Origin: Colius striatus
Taxonomy: Eukaryota > Chordata > Aves > Coliiformes > Coliidae
Length of the DNA: 64,000 nt
Direction of reading: 5' to 3'
Assembly (NCBI RefSeq): GCF_028858725.1
Contig: NC_084790.1
Location: 4,222,001 to 4,286,000, forward strand
Notes under the pieces: model-generated
Database searches by the model: none
Seen by the model: only the letters and a program-made list of their open reading frames with translations
What the model was told of the DNA's origin: nothing
Shown here: positions 12,401-27,400 of the stretch, one piece after another
Position numbering within the stretch: position 1 is the stretch's first letter
How the letters are laid out: each line of letters begins with the position of its first letter
Program-made: the position numbers and the translations under genes

Positions 12401-15400
12401 CCAGGGATTTGTAGGGAGTGCTCATGTCTCCCTCAGGCTCCTCTTCTCCAGGCTCAACACCCCCATTCCCTCAGCCCCTCCCCAGCACCCCTGTGCTCCA
12501 GCCCCTTCCCCAGCTCAGTGCCCAGCTCTGGCCATGCTGCAGCCCCTCAGTGTCCCTGTGGCAGTGAGTGAGGGGCCCAGCACTGAACACAGCCCTGGAG
12601 CTGCAGCCTCCCCAGGGCCCAGCACAGGGTAACATTCACTGCCCTGGGCCTGCTGCAATCACTGCCCCGGTCACACTGGTGCTGATACAAGCTGGCATGC
12701 CCTTGGCCTTCTTGCCTGCCTGGGCATGCTGCTGGCTCCTGTTGAGCAGAGGCATGGGCACAGAGATGCTTCTCCATCTCCCAGAAGCTATAACAGCCCA
12801 ACGTGATTGTTCCTGACTGAGCTCAATGTTTGTGAAGCTACTCAATACCTGATAAATAATCATTGAGCTTGCTGTCAGTACTACAAAGTGTGAGCTGAAT
12901 GTTTCACAGTGGCTCAGTGTCTGTGGTTTGCTGGTTTGCTTTCAGTTGTGAACTGCTAAGTCTGCGCTTCTTTTCATAGCACAGCTTCCAATTGAATTAG
13001 AGAGAAGTTTCGCTGTCTCCAGTCCTTTTTCCCCCCTCCTTTGTTCTCAATGTTCCCTTTGTTTAAAACCTTGATAACCAATAAGGTATCTTTTATTTCT
13101 CTTGCAGAATTTTCTCTTTCCTGGATGTGGTCACTCTGTGTCGTTGCGCTCAAGTTTCCAGGGTAAGAACCTTCCCCCTTGCTGGTGGATTTTAACAGTT
13201 GATTGCATTTGGGTGAGAATCCCCTTGCTCCAGCCTTCCCTATCACGTCAAACCAGGAGGATTTGTACTAGGGAGCTTTCTGCAACTCAGCTGTTGTTAT
13301 TTAGCATCACACCACAATACCAGAAACTTCTGATGGCACCAGTGAAGGGAGACTCAAAGCAGGAATACCATTTTGTTGATGTCTCAGGCCCTGAGCAGGT
13401 TATAAAGGGGGAGTGTCTGGCTTTTTGTCCAATAGCTTTCCAGTCAGCCTGGGTTTGTATAGGACACCTGGGCTGATGAAAATCCTGACTAAAATGGCAT
13501 CATGTGGATTTTGGTGGAGATACTGACATTTTGATTTGCAAAGGTGCTGCAGTGTCAGTGAAAGCTTACTGTCCTATATGGAGGTAGTTGAAGTAAGCAT
13601 GGAAGAAAATGAGAAAGAATGGAGCATCTGCTTTATTTAGGGTTGGATTTTTTTCCCTTAAGTAGCTCCTAGTTTTGTGGGCTTCATCTATGGAAATCCA
13701 GCTTGGATTGTGATTATTTGCTTAGGAGAATTCCCCCAACTGCAGGCCCAGTTATCTAGAGCAACCAGGTTTGTCAGATACTTTGTCCTGCCAGTATCTA
13801 TAATAAAGGCACACAGAGGGAACATTACTACAGCAGGAGTGGCAAGTGACAGGGGACACTGTTTGTAGTGGTGTGTTCACTATGCTGGGAAAGCTGGTGC
13901 TGAGTGATGCCTGTAAAAAACTGATCTATCTTGGGTTCAAACAGGAGCCATAACTTGTTTCATTATTCAGAGTGTATAAGAATAAAAAAATGACTGTGCT
14001 GAATCATTTCAAATCCCATTAGAAGATATCCTGTGTGATGTCTGTGCAGTATCATCTCCTGTTCCCTTGATAACGTAGGTCTTCCAGCTGAAATTCACTG
14101 CTCCAGGAGACCAGTATTAAACAAAATGGGCTGTCAAAGATACTTGCCAGTGTCAAGATGTACTCCCATTTTTGGCACTTGCTCCTGTTTACACAGTCCA
14201 CGGGGCATCAGGGAACATATTAGTCACGATGTGCCACAGTCTGTAATGTAAAGGGCTGGAGTATCTGCACGGGGCTGCAGAAAGGCTGTGTGCAGTGTTC
14301 CATGTGTTACCTGTGAACATACACCGTGTTACAGCTTCCATCCACTGGTGCATTTCTTTATCACTGGAGCTCTTACTTTTCTCACAGTGACAACTAGACC
14401 TTAAACCAAATATCAACAACGAGATGTAAATTGCAGAAGATCAGTCAGTGCTTACAGTTCTGTTGGCTATTCCAAGTCTGTATGTGGCTTGCACAAGAAC
14501 TAGTATATTGTGATGGAGATGGAGCTTAATGCACATGATGCATGGGGTATAAAAATGTGCCTATAGTCATATACATGCACTCTTTCATAATGGCAGCCTC
14601 ATGGTTATTGTGAGATCTAGCTCTTCACTTTCATAATGCAATTAAAACTTGAAGTACAGTACTGTGTCGACAAGCTTTTTGATTCACTGAGGGCAGAATT
14701 GCTAACTTTCAGTTCCTAGTTCTCATTTGTAGCATGAACCACATGAGATTTATTTGCTTGTTTTACAAAGAAACAAACCCCAAACCAAACACTTAAGTCA
14801 GAGGTAGTGAGCCCTGTCACTCTGTCACTGTACGCTTGCACCACTGAGTGTGTAGCTGTCGGGTAAGAGCTGGCTGCTTTATCTGGACAGCTTGCAACAC
14901 CTCGAGTTTCTCTGTCTGTGGGACACGGCATCTCATTGCACTGAGCTGTGGAAGTGCCTTGGACACCTCTTTCTGCTGGAGGAGAGAGAGAAGGCATGTG
15001 AAATGTCAGCCTCAGCCTCTGCATAGGGGATCTCACCGCACAGTCCTCTGTCCCAGCACCACTGTGCCCTCAGGCAAAGCTCAGAGAATCCCAAAATCCC
15101 TGAGTGGTAGGGGTTGGAAGGGTCCACCAGCCCCATCCCCTGCTAAAGCACGTTCCCCTCCATCAGGGGGCACAGGGACGTGTCCAAGTGGGTTTGGAAA
15201 CCTCCTGAGAAGGAGCCTCCACACCCTCCCTGGGCAGCCTGGGCCAGGGCTCCCTCACCTCAGCACCAAAGGAGTTTCTCCTCATGTTTAAGTGGAGCTT
15301 TTTGTGCTTCAGCTTTTGTCCATTACCCCTTGTTCTGTCAATTGAGACAAAAAGTTCTGTCCCATCCTCTTGACAGACACCTTTTAAATACTTGTGTTAA

Positions 15401-18400
15401 CGAGGACTCCTCTCAGCCTGGGCCAGGGCTCCCTCATCTGAACATCAAAGAAGTTTCTCCTTGTGTTCCAGTGGAACTTCCTGTGTTTCCGATTGTGCCC
15501 ACTACCCCTTGTCCTGCCAGAAAGAAAACTGGCCTCATCCTCTCTACACCTGCCCTTTAGGGATTTATCAGCATGGATGAGGTCCCTTCTCAGCCTTCTT
15601 CTCTCAGTGTAGATGCCCAGCATAGGGTCTGCTCTGGGACTCCTGCTGTCCTCCATCTCCATGCTGGTCCTAGTACACCTTCTAAAGATGCTGGGGTAGC
15701 TGATGGTGCTGCAGAGGGGATCAGATGCCAGCCAGGATGGAAGATGCTTGCGCTGCCTCCCGTCCCAGAGCAGCCTCAGCAGCAATGGAGTGGACACCAG
15801 GGGGGCACCACGGGTTTGCCTCTGGGAGGGGAAGTCGTGGAGAGCACAACGTGTGTAGGTGAGGGGACTCTGGTAACTGCCTCGATTGCCTGTCTGCTGT
15901 AATTACATGTTGCTTTTACCTCTGAGGCAGAATGCTCTTTCTAAAAGGAATAAACTGTAACTGGGACCCCGCTGGCTCCTTTTTTCATATTAACCACAGG
16001 TTTATGTTTTTTCCCCCGATAAAGGCGTGGAATGTTCTGGCCCTGGATGGCAGTAACTGGCAGCGGATTGACCTGTTTGATTTCCAGAGGGATATTGAGG
16101 TATAATTAAGTGACATATAAACCCCTTTTTTTCTTGTTAAAATGTAATTACAGCCTAGAATGGATTAATACTCCCAGTGTAACCCTTCTTACCTACCATG
16201 GGGAGAGGAATCATTAATTTCCGTTCCTCTTAGCTTCAGGGAGTCTTTCAAGGTCTTGGCAATCCATTCAGCTTTTGAAAATGGACAGAATTATATATCT
16301 GTATCAAGACTTACAGGAAGTAGGAAAGTATTTCTGTGTGTATTCTGAGAACAGAAATAGTCAGAGTGAGTTCTTGTGGGGAAACTACTGCCACTGTCTA
16401 GCAGAATTTAGGCTCCTTTTCCTCTCACTCAAATACTAACATAGCATTGACTTAGACCATTTTAAGACTGACTGTCTTTTGCAACATGGCCTGCAGTATG
16501 TCTGTCCTTTCCTGTCTATCCTTAACATCAAAATTGGAAATGGAAGTGAAGGTGATCTGGGGTCAGACGAGGTCGAAATTGTTCCTAAAAGAGGCAGCTT
16601 TGGAGATGCTTCACTGTAGCTGTTCGAAGTCTGTTAGCAGTGGACTTCTTGGCAGTGACAGGAATGGATGCTGTTCTTAAAATGAAAATTGCATTAATCA
16701 GGAACAGAGATGAGAGGAAAAAAAACCCCAACAACTCCTGAAGTTTCCTATCAGAGTGTTATATCCTCTTTAGAACGTGTTGAAGGAGGGAGGTAGAGAG
16801 TGTATCATTTTAACTTGTTACAGACAGAGGCATAAACCAGATGATGACTGAAGTCACACCTTGTGGGAGCTGGTGGAAAATACATTATTTGTGGAGGAAA
16901 GAGTTAAAATAATCTCTTTCTACCAGCTGTGTATCTAAGCAGCCAGATAAAGGAACAGGCCTGTGATGCTCTGACTTCAGCGTGCTCACAGGGCTCTCAG
17001 TGGCCCGAGACTTGTTGAAGGAAGTAAACAGTGTGATTTTTGCTCTTGATAGTGCTTTATCTTTTAACATACCTTGAAAGTTCTGGACCCATGTAATTAT
17101 TTACCTTCATGGAGACAGAGCAAAGTTATTGGTGCTGCTTGGTCTCCGGATGTAGGAGCTGCTCAGCCTTGCTGCTGCTGTTAGTCTGTAGGAGGGAGAG
17201 AGGCAGGAGTGCTGTGAATACAAACGAGGCTTTTCTCATTCTTGAGTGGTTTTTGCATGGTTTTAATGTCTCTTTGTTCTCTTAATGCCACTCCATACAT
17301 CAAAACCACATGTTCTTGCATAAGCATGGGCTGCCCCTTTTTAAACAACAGTCCTCAGTGCCTTGTGCCTAACCTGGACTTTCTGATGTCCTAAATGCCC
17401 TTTGCTTTAAAGGAATGTGAAGCCATCAGTTGCTGTCATTCTATACATAAAGGCATTGAAATCCTCTGTTTCAAGCCTATGAATTCATAGGCTTGCTAGA
17501 GGAATTGCAGAAACACACAGGCTGTTCTGGATTTTCCAGCCTTTCCACATGGACATGCAGGTCGAACTTTACTCCCATCAGCCAGGGCAGAGCTCACGTA
17601 TTGCTCTGGGGCTCCCGAAAGCCACCAGCCAGATGTCATCAGAAGCTCATGCAGAAATCTAGCTAAGCTGCTGTCCCTCTTTTATCCATTGTGGTATTTA
17701 CATTGTACCAAGTCTGATCCATGCTGTTTTGGGGTTTTTTTTTAATGGAAAAATATGATAGAAGAAATAACTTCATCCTTTTAAAGGTCTTAAATGCCAG
17801 CTTGTACTTGCAGAACTGAGTGATGTTCCTGTTCTGTGAGGAATAACCTCATAGACTGAAGTAGCAGAAAAGGTTTTGGAATTTCTGGACAGGGACGGAG
17901 ATGTTATCTCTGTGGTTTTGGCACGTCTTTCAAGGTGAGAGGTAGCTGGGTAAACGCTAGCTCCAAGTGAGGCTCCCTGGGGCTTCACAGGATGATAGAG
18001 GATGGAAGGGACCTCTAGAGATAGAAAATATAATAGAAATTTCAGTATATCCATTTATAGTACTTGTTTGGAAATCCTAGTAGCCATGTTATAGCCATGG
18101 CATTGCTGCTTTCATCTTTCTTGGGCAGTCTGTCTTGACATCCAGGAGCTCCGAGTTGGTGGAGGTTCCTGGGTCATCAGCCTGAGTGGCTTTAGGTGAT
18201 TGTTCCTTGTCTCTCCGTCTTCAGAAGCTGAATAAATCTCCCCCTCCCTGCCTTAGGTTGTTACCATTGCTTCTTTCTTTTGTTTTATTAGCACTGTTTT
18301 CACTAGAAAAACAAAACTGTTGTTAGGCTGCTTAATTTTGAAGTCAACTTTTCGAAGGCTGGGGTGTCTTCTGGGTTTTAATGACGTTCTTTCTGTCTCC

Positions 18401-21400
18401 GACAGGGCCGAGTAGTTGAGAACATTTCTAAAAGATGTGGGGGTTTCTTGCGGAAGCTGAGCCTGCGTGGCTGCCAGGGAGTGGGAGACAATGCGTTAAG
18501 GTAGTGATGCGGCTCCTTTCTGCCCTTAAATGTGACATAAAGAACGAGTCCCTTTCTACAGCCACAGAGGATTGGCATAACTTTACGAGCCCTGTGGAAC
18601 TTTATCCCTGTGTGTCTGACTTTACACATGGAGAGCGGTAACATCCAAGCCTCTCTCCTTTGTCATTTTTTAACTTCACACGATAACTGGGGTTTTTTTT
18701 ATCAGTTCTCATTAAAATAATGCCAGCTGCTGCTGCAAGCTAAGTAGTAATTGGCAATGGATTACAAGCTTTTGCCTTTAGGCTGGGAAATCCCAAGGCA
18801 AGACACAGGACAACATAAATTATTTACTTACTTGTTTATTTTCATTGAGACCATTTAACAAAATTGCATCTGATGCATCACAGTTAAAACAAATGCTGTA
18901 AAACATCTGGAAGTCAAGTGGCTGCAAAATCTTGTGTTTTCCCTCTCCTTTAATAAAGGACATTTGCACAGAACTGCAGAAATATTGAAGTCTTGAACCT
19001 GAATGGCTGTACCAAGATCACAGATGCGTGAGTAAAGTCTCTTTCCTTGTTTACCCTGTCACCTCCTTTTCTGTGTGCACTGTGCTATATTCTTCATACC
19101 TTTTGTTTTTTAAGAAAAGGCCAGGCTTGTGCATGTGTTAGAAACAGTATTGCATGTTATATGAAATGTATATGACTTTGAATGACTCTTAGAGAATCAC
19201 AGAATGGTGGGGGTTGGAAGGGCCCTCCAGGTCTCACCCAGCCCACCTCCCTGCTAAAGCAGGTTCCCCTCCATCAGGGGGCACAGGAATATGTCCAAGT
19301 GGGTTTGGAAACCTCCCGAGAAGGAGCCTCCACACCCTCCCTGGGCAGCCTGGGCCAGGGCTCCCTCACTTCAATGTCAAACAAGTTTCTCCTCCTGTTC
19401 CAGCTTGTGCCCATTACCCCTTGTCCTATCACTGGCCACCACAGAACAAACACTGGCTCCATCCTCTGGACACCTGCCCTTTAGGAATTTCTCAGCACTG
19501 ATGAGATCCTGCCTCAGGTTTCTCTTCTCCAGGCTGAACAGCCCCAGTTCCCGCAGCCTTTCCTCATAAGGAGGATGCTCCAGTCCCCTGATCATCTTGG
19601 TGGCCCTGTGCTGGCCTCTCTCCAGCAGTTCCCTGTCGCTCTGGAGCTGAGGAGCCCAGAACTGGACACGGGACTCCAGATGAGGCCTCACCAGGGCAAA
19701 GCAATGCATAAATGTGTCTTATATGCTCTCTTTCAGTACGTGTACCAGCCTCAGCAAGTTCTGCTCTAAACTCAGGCACCTCGATTTGGCTTCTTGCACC
19801 TCCATAACCAACCTGTCTCTGAAAGCACTGAGGTAGGAGGCAACAACAGAGACTTTTGCTGGTTGATTCCAGGTAGTTTGACCCACCCTTGCTCTGGATA
19901 TCTCGTGTGCCTTGGAAGAGACTGATACAGGCTGAGGTGTAACTGATTGGAATTCAGGCATTCCTCATCAGAACTCAACCTTCACATGTTGTACCCTCTG
20001 GTTTTGGGGGGAGACGGAAGTCTTAGTCTGCCTTTTTAAAATGCACTTTTAGTAACAATCAACTTCTTCTCTGTAAGTGTACCAGCAATTGTTCACCCTC
20101 TAGCTGTGTAAATACCAACATGTGGCCGTTTGTCTTTTTAAACTGCTCAGGAGACATATAATTGCTTAGATCTGCTAGAAGGAATTGCCAAGTGACCTGC
20201 AAAAGGAAGGGGCAGACAGACATTGGTGGGAAGATAGTGGGACAGAGAAAAGGAGACAAATCCTACTAAAGATAACAACAAAGGCCAAGCTATTAAAAAA
20301 ATTAAGTGAAATACCAGTGAAATAAAGTAAAATATAGAAAAGCTCTGTCGCAGGGGATAAAATACTGGAGGGAGAATCTAGATACCAGAAGGAAACACAA
20401 AAATGAATGATTGAATTATTTTGGTAGCTACCTCAAAATACTTTGAGCCTGGTTTTTCCTTCCTTTGAGGGCCTTCATGCTTGCCTTTGATTTCACGTGG
20501 TGAAACTTGTGCTGCAGCTGGCTTAAATACATGTTGATGTATCTTATCTCTTCCCAGCTGCAAATGACACTTGAGTGTTGCTCCTGCTCTCAGCCATTTG
20601 CAAATGCCAAGTTACACGTGGAAAGTAAGAAGAGGCACAGCAGCTATTGACCCTGTTTTGGGGGTTGGTTGAGGATAGTTTGGTTGTATTTAGATCCAGA
20701 AAGCCCATGTCCTCATATGGAAGTTGGGAAGTGTCCAAAATGGGATAAATCAGTGGTCCTTTACCCTACAAATACCCTGCTTTAGAGCTCATGCCTCTGG
20801 AGAACTCCTTACTCCTGGAGATGCTGTTTGACTAAAGGGTCCCCATGGGTATGTGGGATATGGATGTACTTCTCTGCGTTCCAGAAGTGGGAATTTCCCA
20901 GGTTGTGGCTTGAAGCAGAGTTTCTTTCCAAAACAAACCCTGAGTTCTCACGCTCTTTGTTGCCTTTTCACTTCCAAAGCGAGGGATGTCCACAGCTGGA
21001 ACAGCTGAATATCTCCTGGTGCGACCAAGTGACTAAGGATGGCATCCAGGCCCTGGTGAGAGGCTGTGGTGGGCTCAAAGCCCTGTTTCTGAAAGGCTGC
21101 ACGCAGGTATGGCTCTGGAGGGTGCTCAGATCGAATAACAACAGCTGTAACCCAAAGTATGAGGGTAAAATTGTGTGAACCTTTAAGACCTTTGAGCTCA
21201 GCCAGAATAGCAGGACAGTGGTGGTGGGGGGTGACCCCCTTGTTTAACTTTTTGTTACTTAGACTAACTTCCTCTAATCTGTCTTTACAGTCTTAACCTG
21301 GTGAATCATTGAAAAGTTTAGTTTGTTAAGCACTTGCCTGTGTTACAGCTTTACTAAGGAGTTACATCAGTTGTGAACCAGAGTGTCCAGAACATCAGCC

Positions 21401-24400
21401 TTAAACATTTCATGAGCTCCTTGCAAAGCTATCTGAACAAAGAATGTGGGGAATCATTCTTACTTTGCAATGGGCTGGGGTCCTTTAGAAAGGAGCAACC
21501 ATGTGTCTTAGAGTCTTTTCCTTCAAAAAGGAGAGTAAAACTGACCCCACAGGAGTTGAAACCTCTGACCCAGAGACTCACAAGCTCATGAGCCTCAAGG
21601 TAGACCTGGGAAATGATCTCTGATCTGTTCAGTCCTTGTGCCCAAGCATTACTTTATGTTGGATTCGTTTGTTTTTTTCACTTGGGGGTAGGGATTCCTT
21701 AAGTATGAGTCAGTACATGCCATTTTTGTCTGCTATGTATAGATAAACAGCTCTATGCTTTTATTTTGCAAAAAGCATCTTTCCTCTGTGCGTGGACACA
21801 AAGTCCTGAAAGGTTCTTCTGAAAAGCAAAGCAAGAGCACACTGGTGGTGTGTGCAAAGCAGTAATACCCTGTGTGCACAAGAGAGCCCAGCTGTAAAGG
21901 CTGGAGTCAGTAGTTTTTCTAAATTTATACTGCTGGTGGATTTTTAGTATGTGAGATGGGTATCCATGGCTGTAAAATCGGCTTGATTAAAGATACAGCA
22001 ATCTCAGCCTATTTTGAGAATTCAGGTCATAGAAACAGCTTGAGTTTCTAGTAATTTATGGAGTTGGAGTGATATTGATGGCAATATATCCTTGCTATCA
22101 ATTACTTGCCATCTGTTCTTATAGATTTAAGAATAGCAGGCTTTTTTATCATCAGAAAGCAACCTGGGTATGTTTGTGCTCCTCACAGTAAGACTCTTTA
22201 GAGTTCCAGTACTGCAGTATAAAAATAGTGTTACTGACAGGCCCTCATTAGTGAAGCATTTCCTGAATTCCTGTAAATACTGTCTGATTCCACCACTTGC
22301 TTTGTTAATGACGCATGTTTGATCAGATCATCTTTTCTTTAAATCAGTAACTCGGGTCTTGTGGGTCTTTGAACTCTGTTCCTGCAATGGTGTTAAAAAA
22401 AATAGTCCTGCACCTATTGCTGTGTGTTTTGAGACTGCAGTGCCCTCCTTCCCTATAGGTATCCGAAGCACAGATGCTTTATTGTCCTCAAAGCCTTATT
22501 TTAAAGATTGTTTCCCGTGTGAATGGGTTTTTTCAGTCTCACGATTCTTCTTTCCAGCTTGAGGATGAAGCTCTGAAATACATCGGCGCCCATTGTCCCG
22601 ATCTGGTGACTTTAAACCTTCAAACGTGCTTAGTAAGTAAAACTTCCTCTCATTTCCCAACTCATCCATCACTGTGCAGCTAGAGGACACCTCTCAGCAG
22701 AACCACACAGAATGTACTCCATCCCTGAAACGTCATCATCTGTTGCAGACAGAGCCAGTTGTGGATTTACGAGCCTTCTAAAAATAGTCAATGAAAACCA
22801 GCTTTTTGGTAGCATTCAGTAATGTTGAATAAGCCCCCAAAACAGTGTCAGAGCAGTCACTTGGTCAGAATTGTTTGTTTGGAAGCCCTGCCCACTGGGC
22901 TTCTAAACTCGTTTGCAGGACTGGCTGGAAAAATTCTTTCCATCGTGCTGGAGTGTTTGTGTGGTGATCTAGCCAGGCAGATCCTCTGCTCTCTTCAAAA
23001 CTGAACCAAGAAGTGCAGTTCCCTGCACAGAGGGCTCTAAACTCGTCACTCTGCGGTGCCAAAAATGTATGTTTATGCCAAAAAAAGAAATTGGAATGGG
23101 CTCTTTGTACTTACTATCCTGTGGTTAGCCTGGCACAAGGAAGAGCTGGACAGCCCCTTCCTTTTCCACAGGATAGGGCAAGGCCTTTGGAAGCTGCAGG
23201 GCTGGCCTTTCCCAGCATTACCAGTTACTGGTCTGGCCTGAGACCAGTGCTCATCCAGCCTAGGTGCTTGCAAAGGAGGAACTGAACTGTTAGCAGGTTC
23301 CAGACCTGCATCTGGGCTCTACAGGAGAGACAGGCAGAGGGGGGAAGAAAACTAATGAGGTTCTCGATCACCTCCACTGTAAATACCAAGTTCTACTTGG
23401 TTTCTGTTTCATCTCGCTCCAGAGTTTGGGCTGACCAAATTGAGTCTGAGTGCTGAAGATTCAGGACCAAAGAGCTCAGGGAGGTTCAACCTGGTCCTCC
23501 AGCGTGCACAGCCTCTGCAATCTCTTGTCCCTTTTTGCCTTTCCTGATTCCCATATGGCTCCTTGGGGCAGCCACCCTGGGCCACAGCCCGTTACGCTCT
23601 TGCTGCTGTAGAGAAACATGTGGAGCAGGTTTGTCTGCTGTTGCCATCCCAGTCCTGGACAGCCCGTGTGTCTGGGGACACAGCAGGTCAGTGGAGCTGC
23701 TGTGCCACAGGATGAATTTAACGTGATTTGGGCTGTAAGCCTGGCTCTCGTGGTTCAGGTTTTGCTCCCAAACCACTGGAGTGTATTTTTAAAAGGCTGT
23801 TTATAAAAGTAACCTGCTGCTTATTTTGTGGGAAGCTCTGACTGTTAGGTGCTTTCCTGTCTTGAGTTTCAGCCAAGAAGGTCTTTGCAGGCCAGGGTTG
23901 CAGAGGCAGCCAGGAGGCCGAGCCTATGCCTACTGCTACCGAGCCTTTCCCCCAGGCTCACATGGCCCAAGCTCAGAAACATTTCCATGCACATGGAATC
24001 AGTTGCCAAATGTCTACAAGCCACTTCCAACGTGGCTTACTGTTTCAGCTGCTCCAGTGAGAGATTTTGGTTTTGGGTTGAAAGAAGCAGAGCTTGGCCT
24101 CAGTTAAGTGTCTGATTGGAAGTCTGAGAAGGAAAATATGCAGTGCCTTGCGCCTCCACCTACGTCGTTATGGCTTGTGATGTTGTTATTGTTTTTCTTG
24201 TAGCAAATAACAGATGATGGTCTCATTACAATATGCAGAGGATGCCACAAGTTACAATCCTTGTGTGCTTCAGGCTGCTCTAACATTACAGATGCCATCC
24301 TGAACGCCCTGGGACAGAACTGCCCGAGGCTTCGGTAAGTTCTCACTGCAGAGCCACCCGAGCTCCAGCGTCCCGTTGCAAAGCATCTTTGGTGACGTGG

Positions 24401-27400
24401 TCGTGTAGTTATTGAGCCATTCCAGACTCTGAAGGTCTTTCTGAAAGTGCACTTTGTATCACTGAGCTTTTTCCTGGCTGGGGTGTGAGCACAGTTTTAC
24501 CCAAACTTCTGGTTTCTAACCCTGGGCAAGTAGAAGAGCTCCGTGCCGTGGTGGTGTGTGCTGCCAGTAGACTCACGTCGTCACGGTTCTCCCGTTACAC
24601 CACCTTTGTCCTTTGATGACAAACAGTAGAGGTTAGGTTGCTTTGGAACTGAAAGCTCGTTTAAACAGCATTGTTTCTCCTTGTCATGTGAGATTAACAG
24701 GTGCTTTTGTAGCAGACGGAATTTGTGCGAAGTTTCACTCTGCTTGCCAGGGTGGGCTTCCAGCGACATCTCTGCAGGTGCTTGCTTTTCTGTTATTACC
24801 TTCTTTTTTAATTAGGACAAGTTCCTTCAGGAAGGACTTTGCTATAACTCAGAAAATGGCCAGGTGCAGGAAGAAGAGACAGTTTTATTGTCTGACATCT
24901 GTAACCGCTGAGCAGCTTGTATTAGATGGCATAAAAATACAAGTCTTCAGGGGAAAGCCAAGCACAGTTGTGTTCTGTGACAACTCACTTTAAGAATTAT
25001 GGGTGCAAAGTGCAGTGTACAAGTGCATGGAAACCAATTTTGAAAGAGGAAAGTAAAATATCATTTTGGTTTCGAGTGGTTTCTGTGTTTATGTTCAGCT
25101 GCAGCTTCAGGGCATTAAGGTCCACGCAGTAAAATGCATAAGGTGGCTTAGGAAAGTTGGCTTCCTCTTCTATAAAGACAGATAAATATGTGAAGGAAAC
25201 CTGTAGAGCTGTGGTAACTGCCTGCCAGAGGGTTCATCTGTTGTCACGGAAGCAAGCAGTTTGCCCTGTAGAAGACTTCAGACTCTTCTGTTGTGGCATT
25301 AAATATTTATTCTCCAGTGCTCACCTGCCAGGTAGTTGTGTGTTACACCCATGATGATGAGATCTGTGTTTTGGGTGGAAACCAGAGGAGACCACACGGG
25401 GAGGTTGCAGAGTGTCCAGCAGTGAAGGTTTTTAAGGGCATCTCAGCCCAGTGTTTGTGGGATCAGACCCCCTCCCTGCTTCACAGCAGGGTTCAGACCA
25501 GATGGCCCCTGGAGTTCCCTTTTAGCCTGACTTCTTTCTTTCTGTCCTTGTGACCTACACTCAGGTATAGAGGGTGGGTGCTCTGTGCAAATTATCCTCT
25601 CAGAGAGCACAGCCTAAACCGGGTCAAACTTTTCTGGGTTGCTGGAAGCTTCTAATGAAACACTCTGAAAAGCAAAATGACTCCACCATGGTTATTATAA
25701 ATTCTTTCTGTGCAGAATATTAGAAGTTGCAAGGTGTTCTCAACTAACAGATGTGGGCTTTACCACTCTAGCTAGGGTAAGTGCTCATTTCCACTTTTTC
25801 AGCAAGTACCTTTGCTTTCCTTTCATGATAGATACAACCAAACAGTAGATTTCTCTTGAACGTAGATTGTTGCAACGTGTTTGGTCTCAGCATTTGAGCA
25901 TAAGCAAGTTGCAGAAACCAAGTTGTGTGTAATCACTGATGTTGGCCCGACCCACACATCTAGGAGGATGTGCACACAGGCTGCATGAAATGTGAAGTAC
26001 TTGGGAGTTAGAAACTTCACTGTTTGCTTTTCTAGATTAGTCTGGGTTGTGTATAAGTGACCCCAAATTTATCTACCTTTACTTCCTAATAATAAAAAGC
26101 AAACCCTGTGTGCCTTTAAATGGGTGAAACTGGGACATTTCCTCTACTGTATTTGGTGCTGTTTGTAAAGAAGCAGCAAACCTCCCTGCCAGTTGTGATG
26201 TGTTGTGGAGAAAACCCTTCCTTTTCAAAAAGAGCTGTCTTTATCTGTGGTGGTGTTTATGTTTGCTGTCTGAACTTTGCACTTAGTTTGTGTGTTCCGT
26301 CTCCTGTTTGTTCCCAGAACTGCCACGAGCTTGAAAAAATGGACCTGGAAGAGTGCGTGCAGGTAGGAGGTGCCACCTCTGGCTGTTTCTCTTTCAACAG
26401 AGTGCAAAAACGAGTGGGAAAAGCAGTAGTTTGTCTCCAAATCAGAGCTGGATTTAGAGTCCTGATCAAGAAGATGGGGTGTATTTGGTTAAGAGAATTC
26501 CTGCTCTTGTAGTTCGGTGCTTTGTTTGGGTTTCATAGTAATGGCTGTAAGTAATAACAAAGTAAATAGTGCTGTGAATAGCAAAAAATCTTTAACAGCA
26601 GTAGATGTGCCCTGAAAGTCAAGTAATACGTGTGTGAATTGTGAAACTTGACACAACAAAGTCCCAGAGTCTGACCTTTACACGTGAGGCAAAGGAAGGT
26701 TTGTGCTGGACACAGTGGAAATTACCTCTGGATTGAAAACCTGTAGCCAGGCTGTTTGAACAGCAATGGTTTTAGAGAGGGCAAGGTCTCAAAATGAAGC
26801 TGAGGAGCTCGTGCTGCTTCCTCAAAGGCAGAGGGATGAAAGGTATTGATTCTGTCAATGCTGAGCCTCATAACCCTGAGCTGCAGACACATTCCTTGGC
26901 GTTATGGAGAGGTCTCCTGTGGGCTGTATGCCAATAACCATCTCCAGGGAGCATTTACAGGGGCAAATAGTTGCATTTACTCAAGATGCCATGAAAAAAT
27001 AAATCTCTAAGGGTAGATTGGAAATCAATTCAGATAAAGACAGTAGAGAGAACAGGACTTTCCTTTCCTCTAGTCTGGAGGAGGCTGACAGGAGGCTGTA
27101 GTGAAGTGCAGACAGTTACTTCTCCCAAGTAATGTAAAAGGAAACGGAAACAGCCTCGAGTTGCCCCAGGGGAGGTTTAGATTGGAGCTGAGGCAGAACA
27201 TTTTACCTGAGAGGGTTGTCAGCCCCTGTCCTATGCTGCCCAGGAAGGTGGGGGAGTGCCCCAAAGCCAAAGCCGTGGAGCTGAGGTGCTGAGGGCCGTG
27301 GGTCAGTGGTGGGCTGGGCAGGGTGAGGGCAGGACTGGGACTCCAGGAGCTGAAAAGGCTTTTCCAACCCAAACAATTCTGTGATTCTATGATTTTGCTT

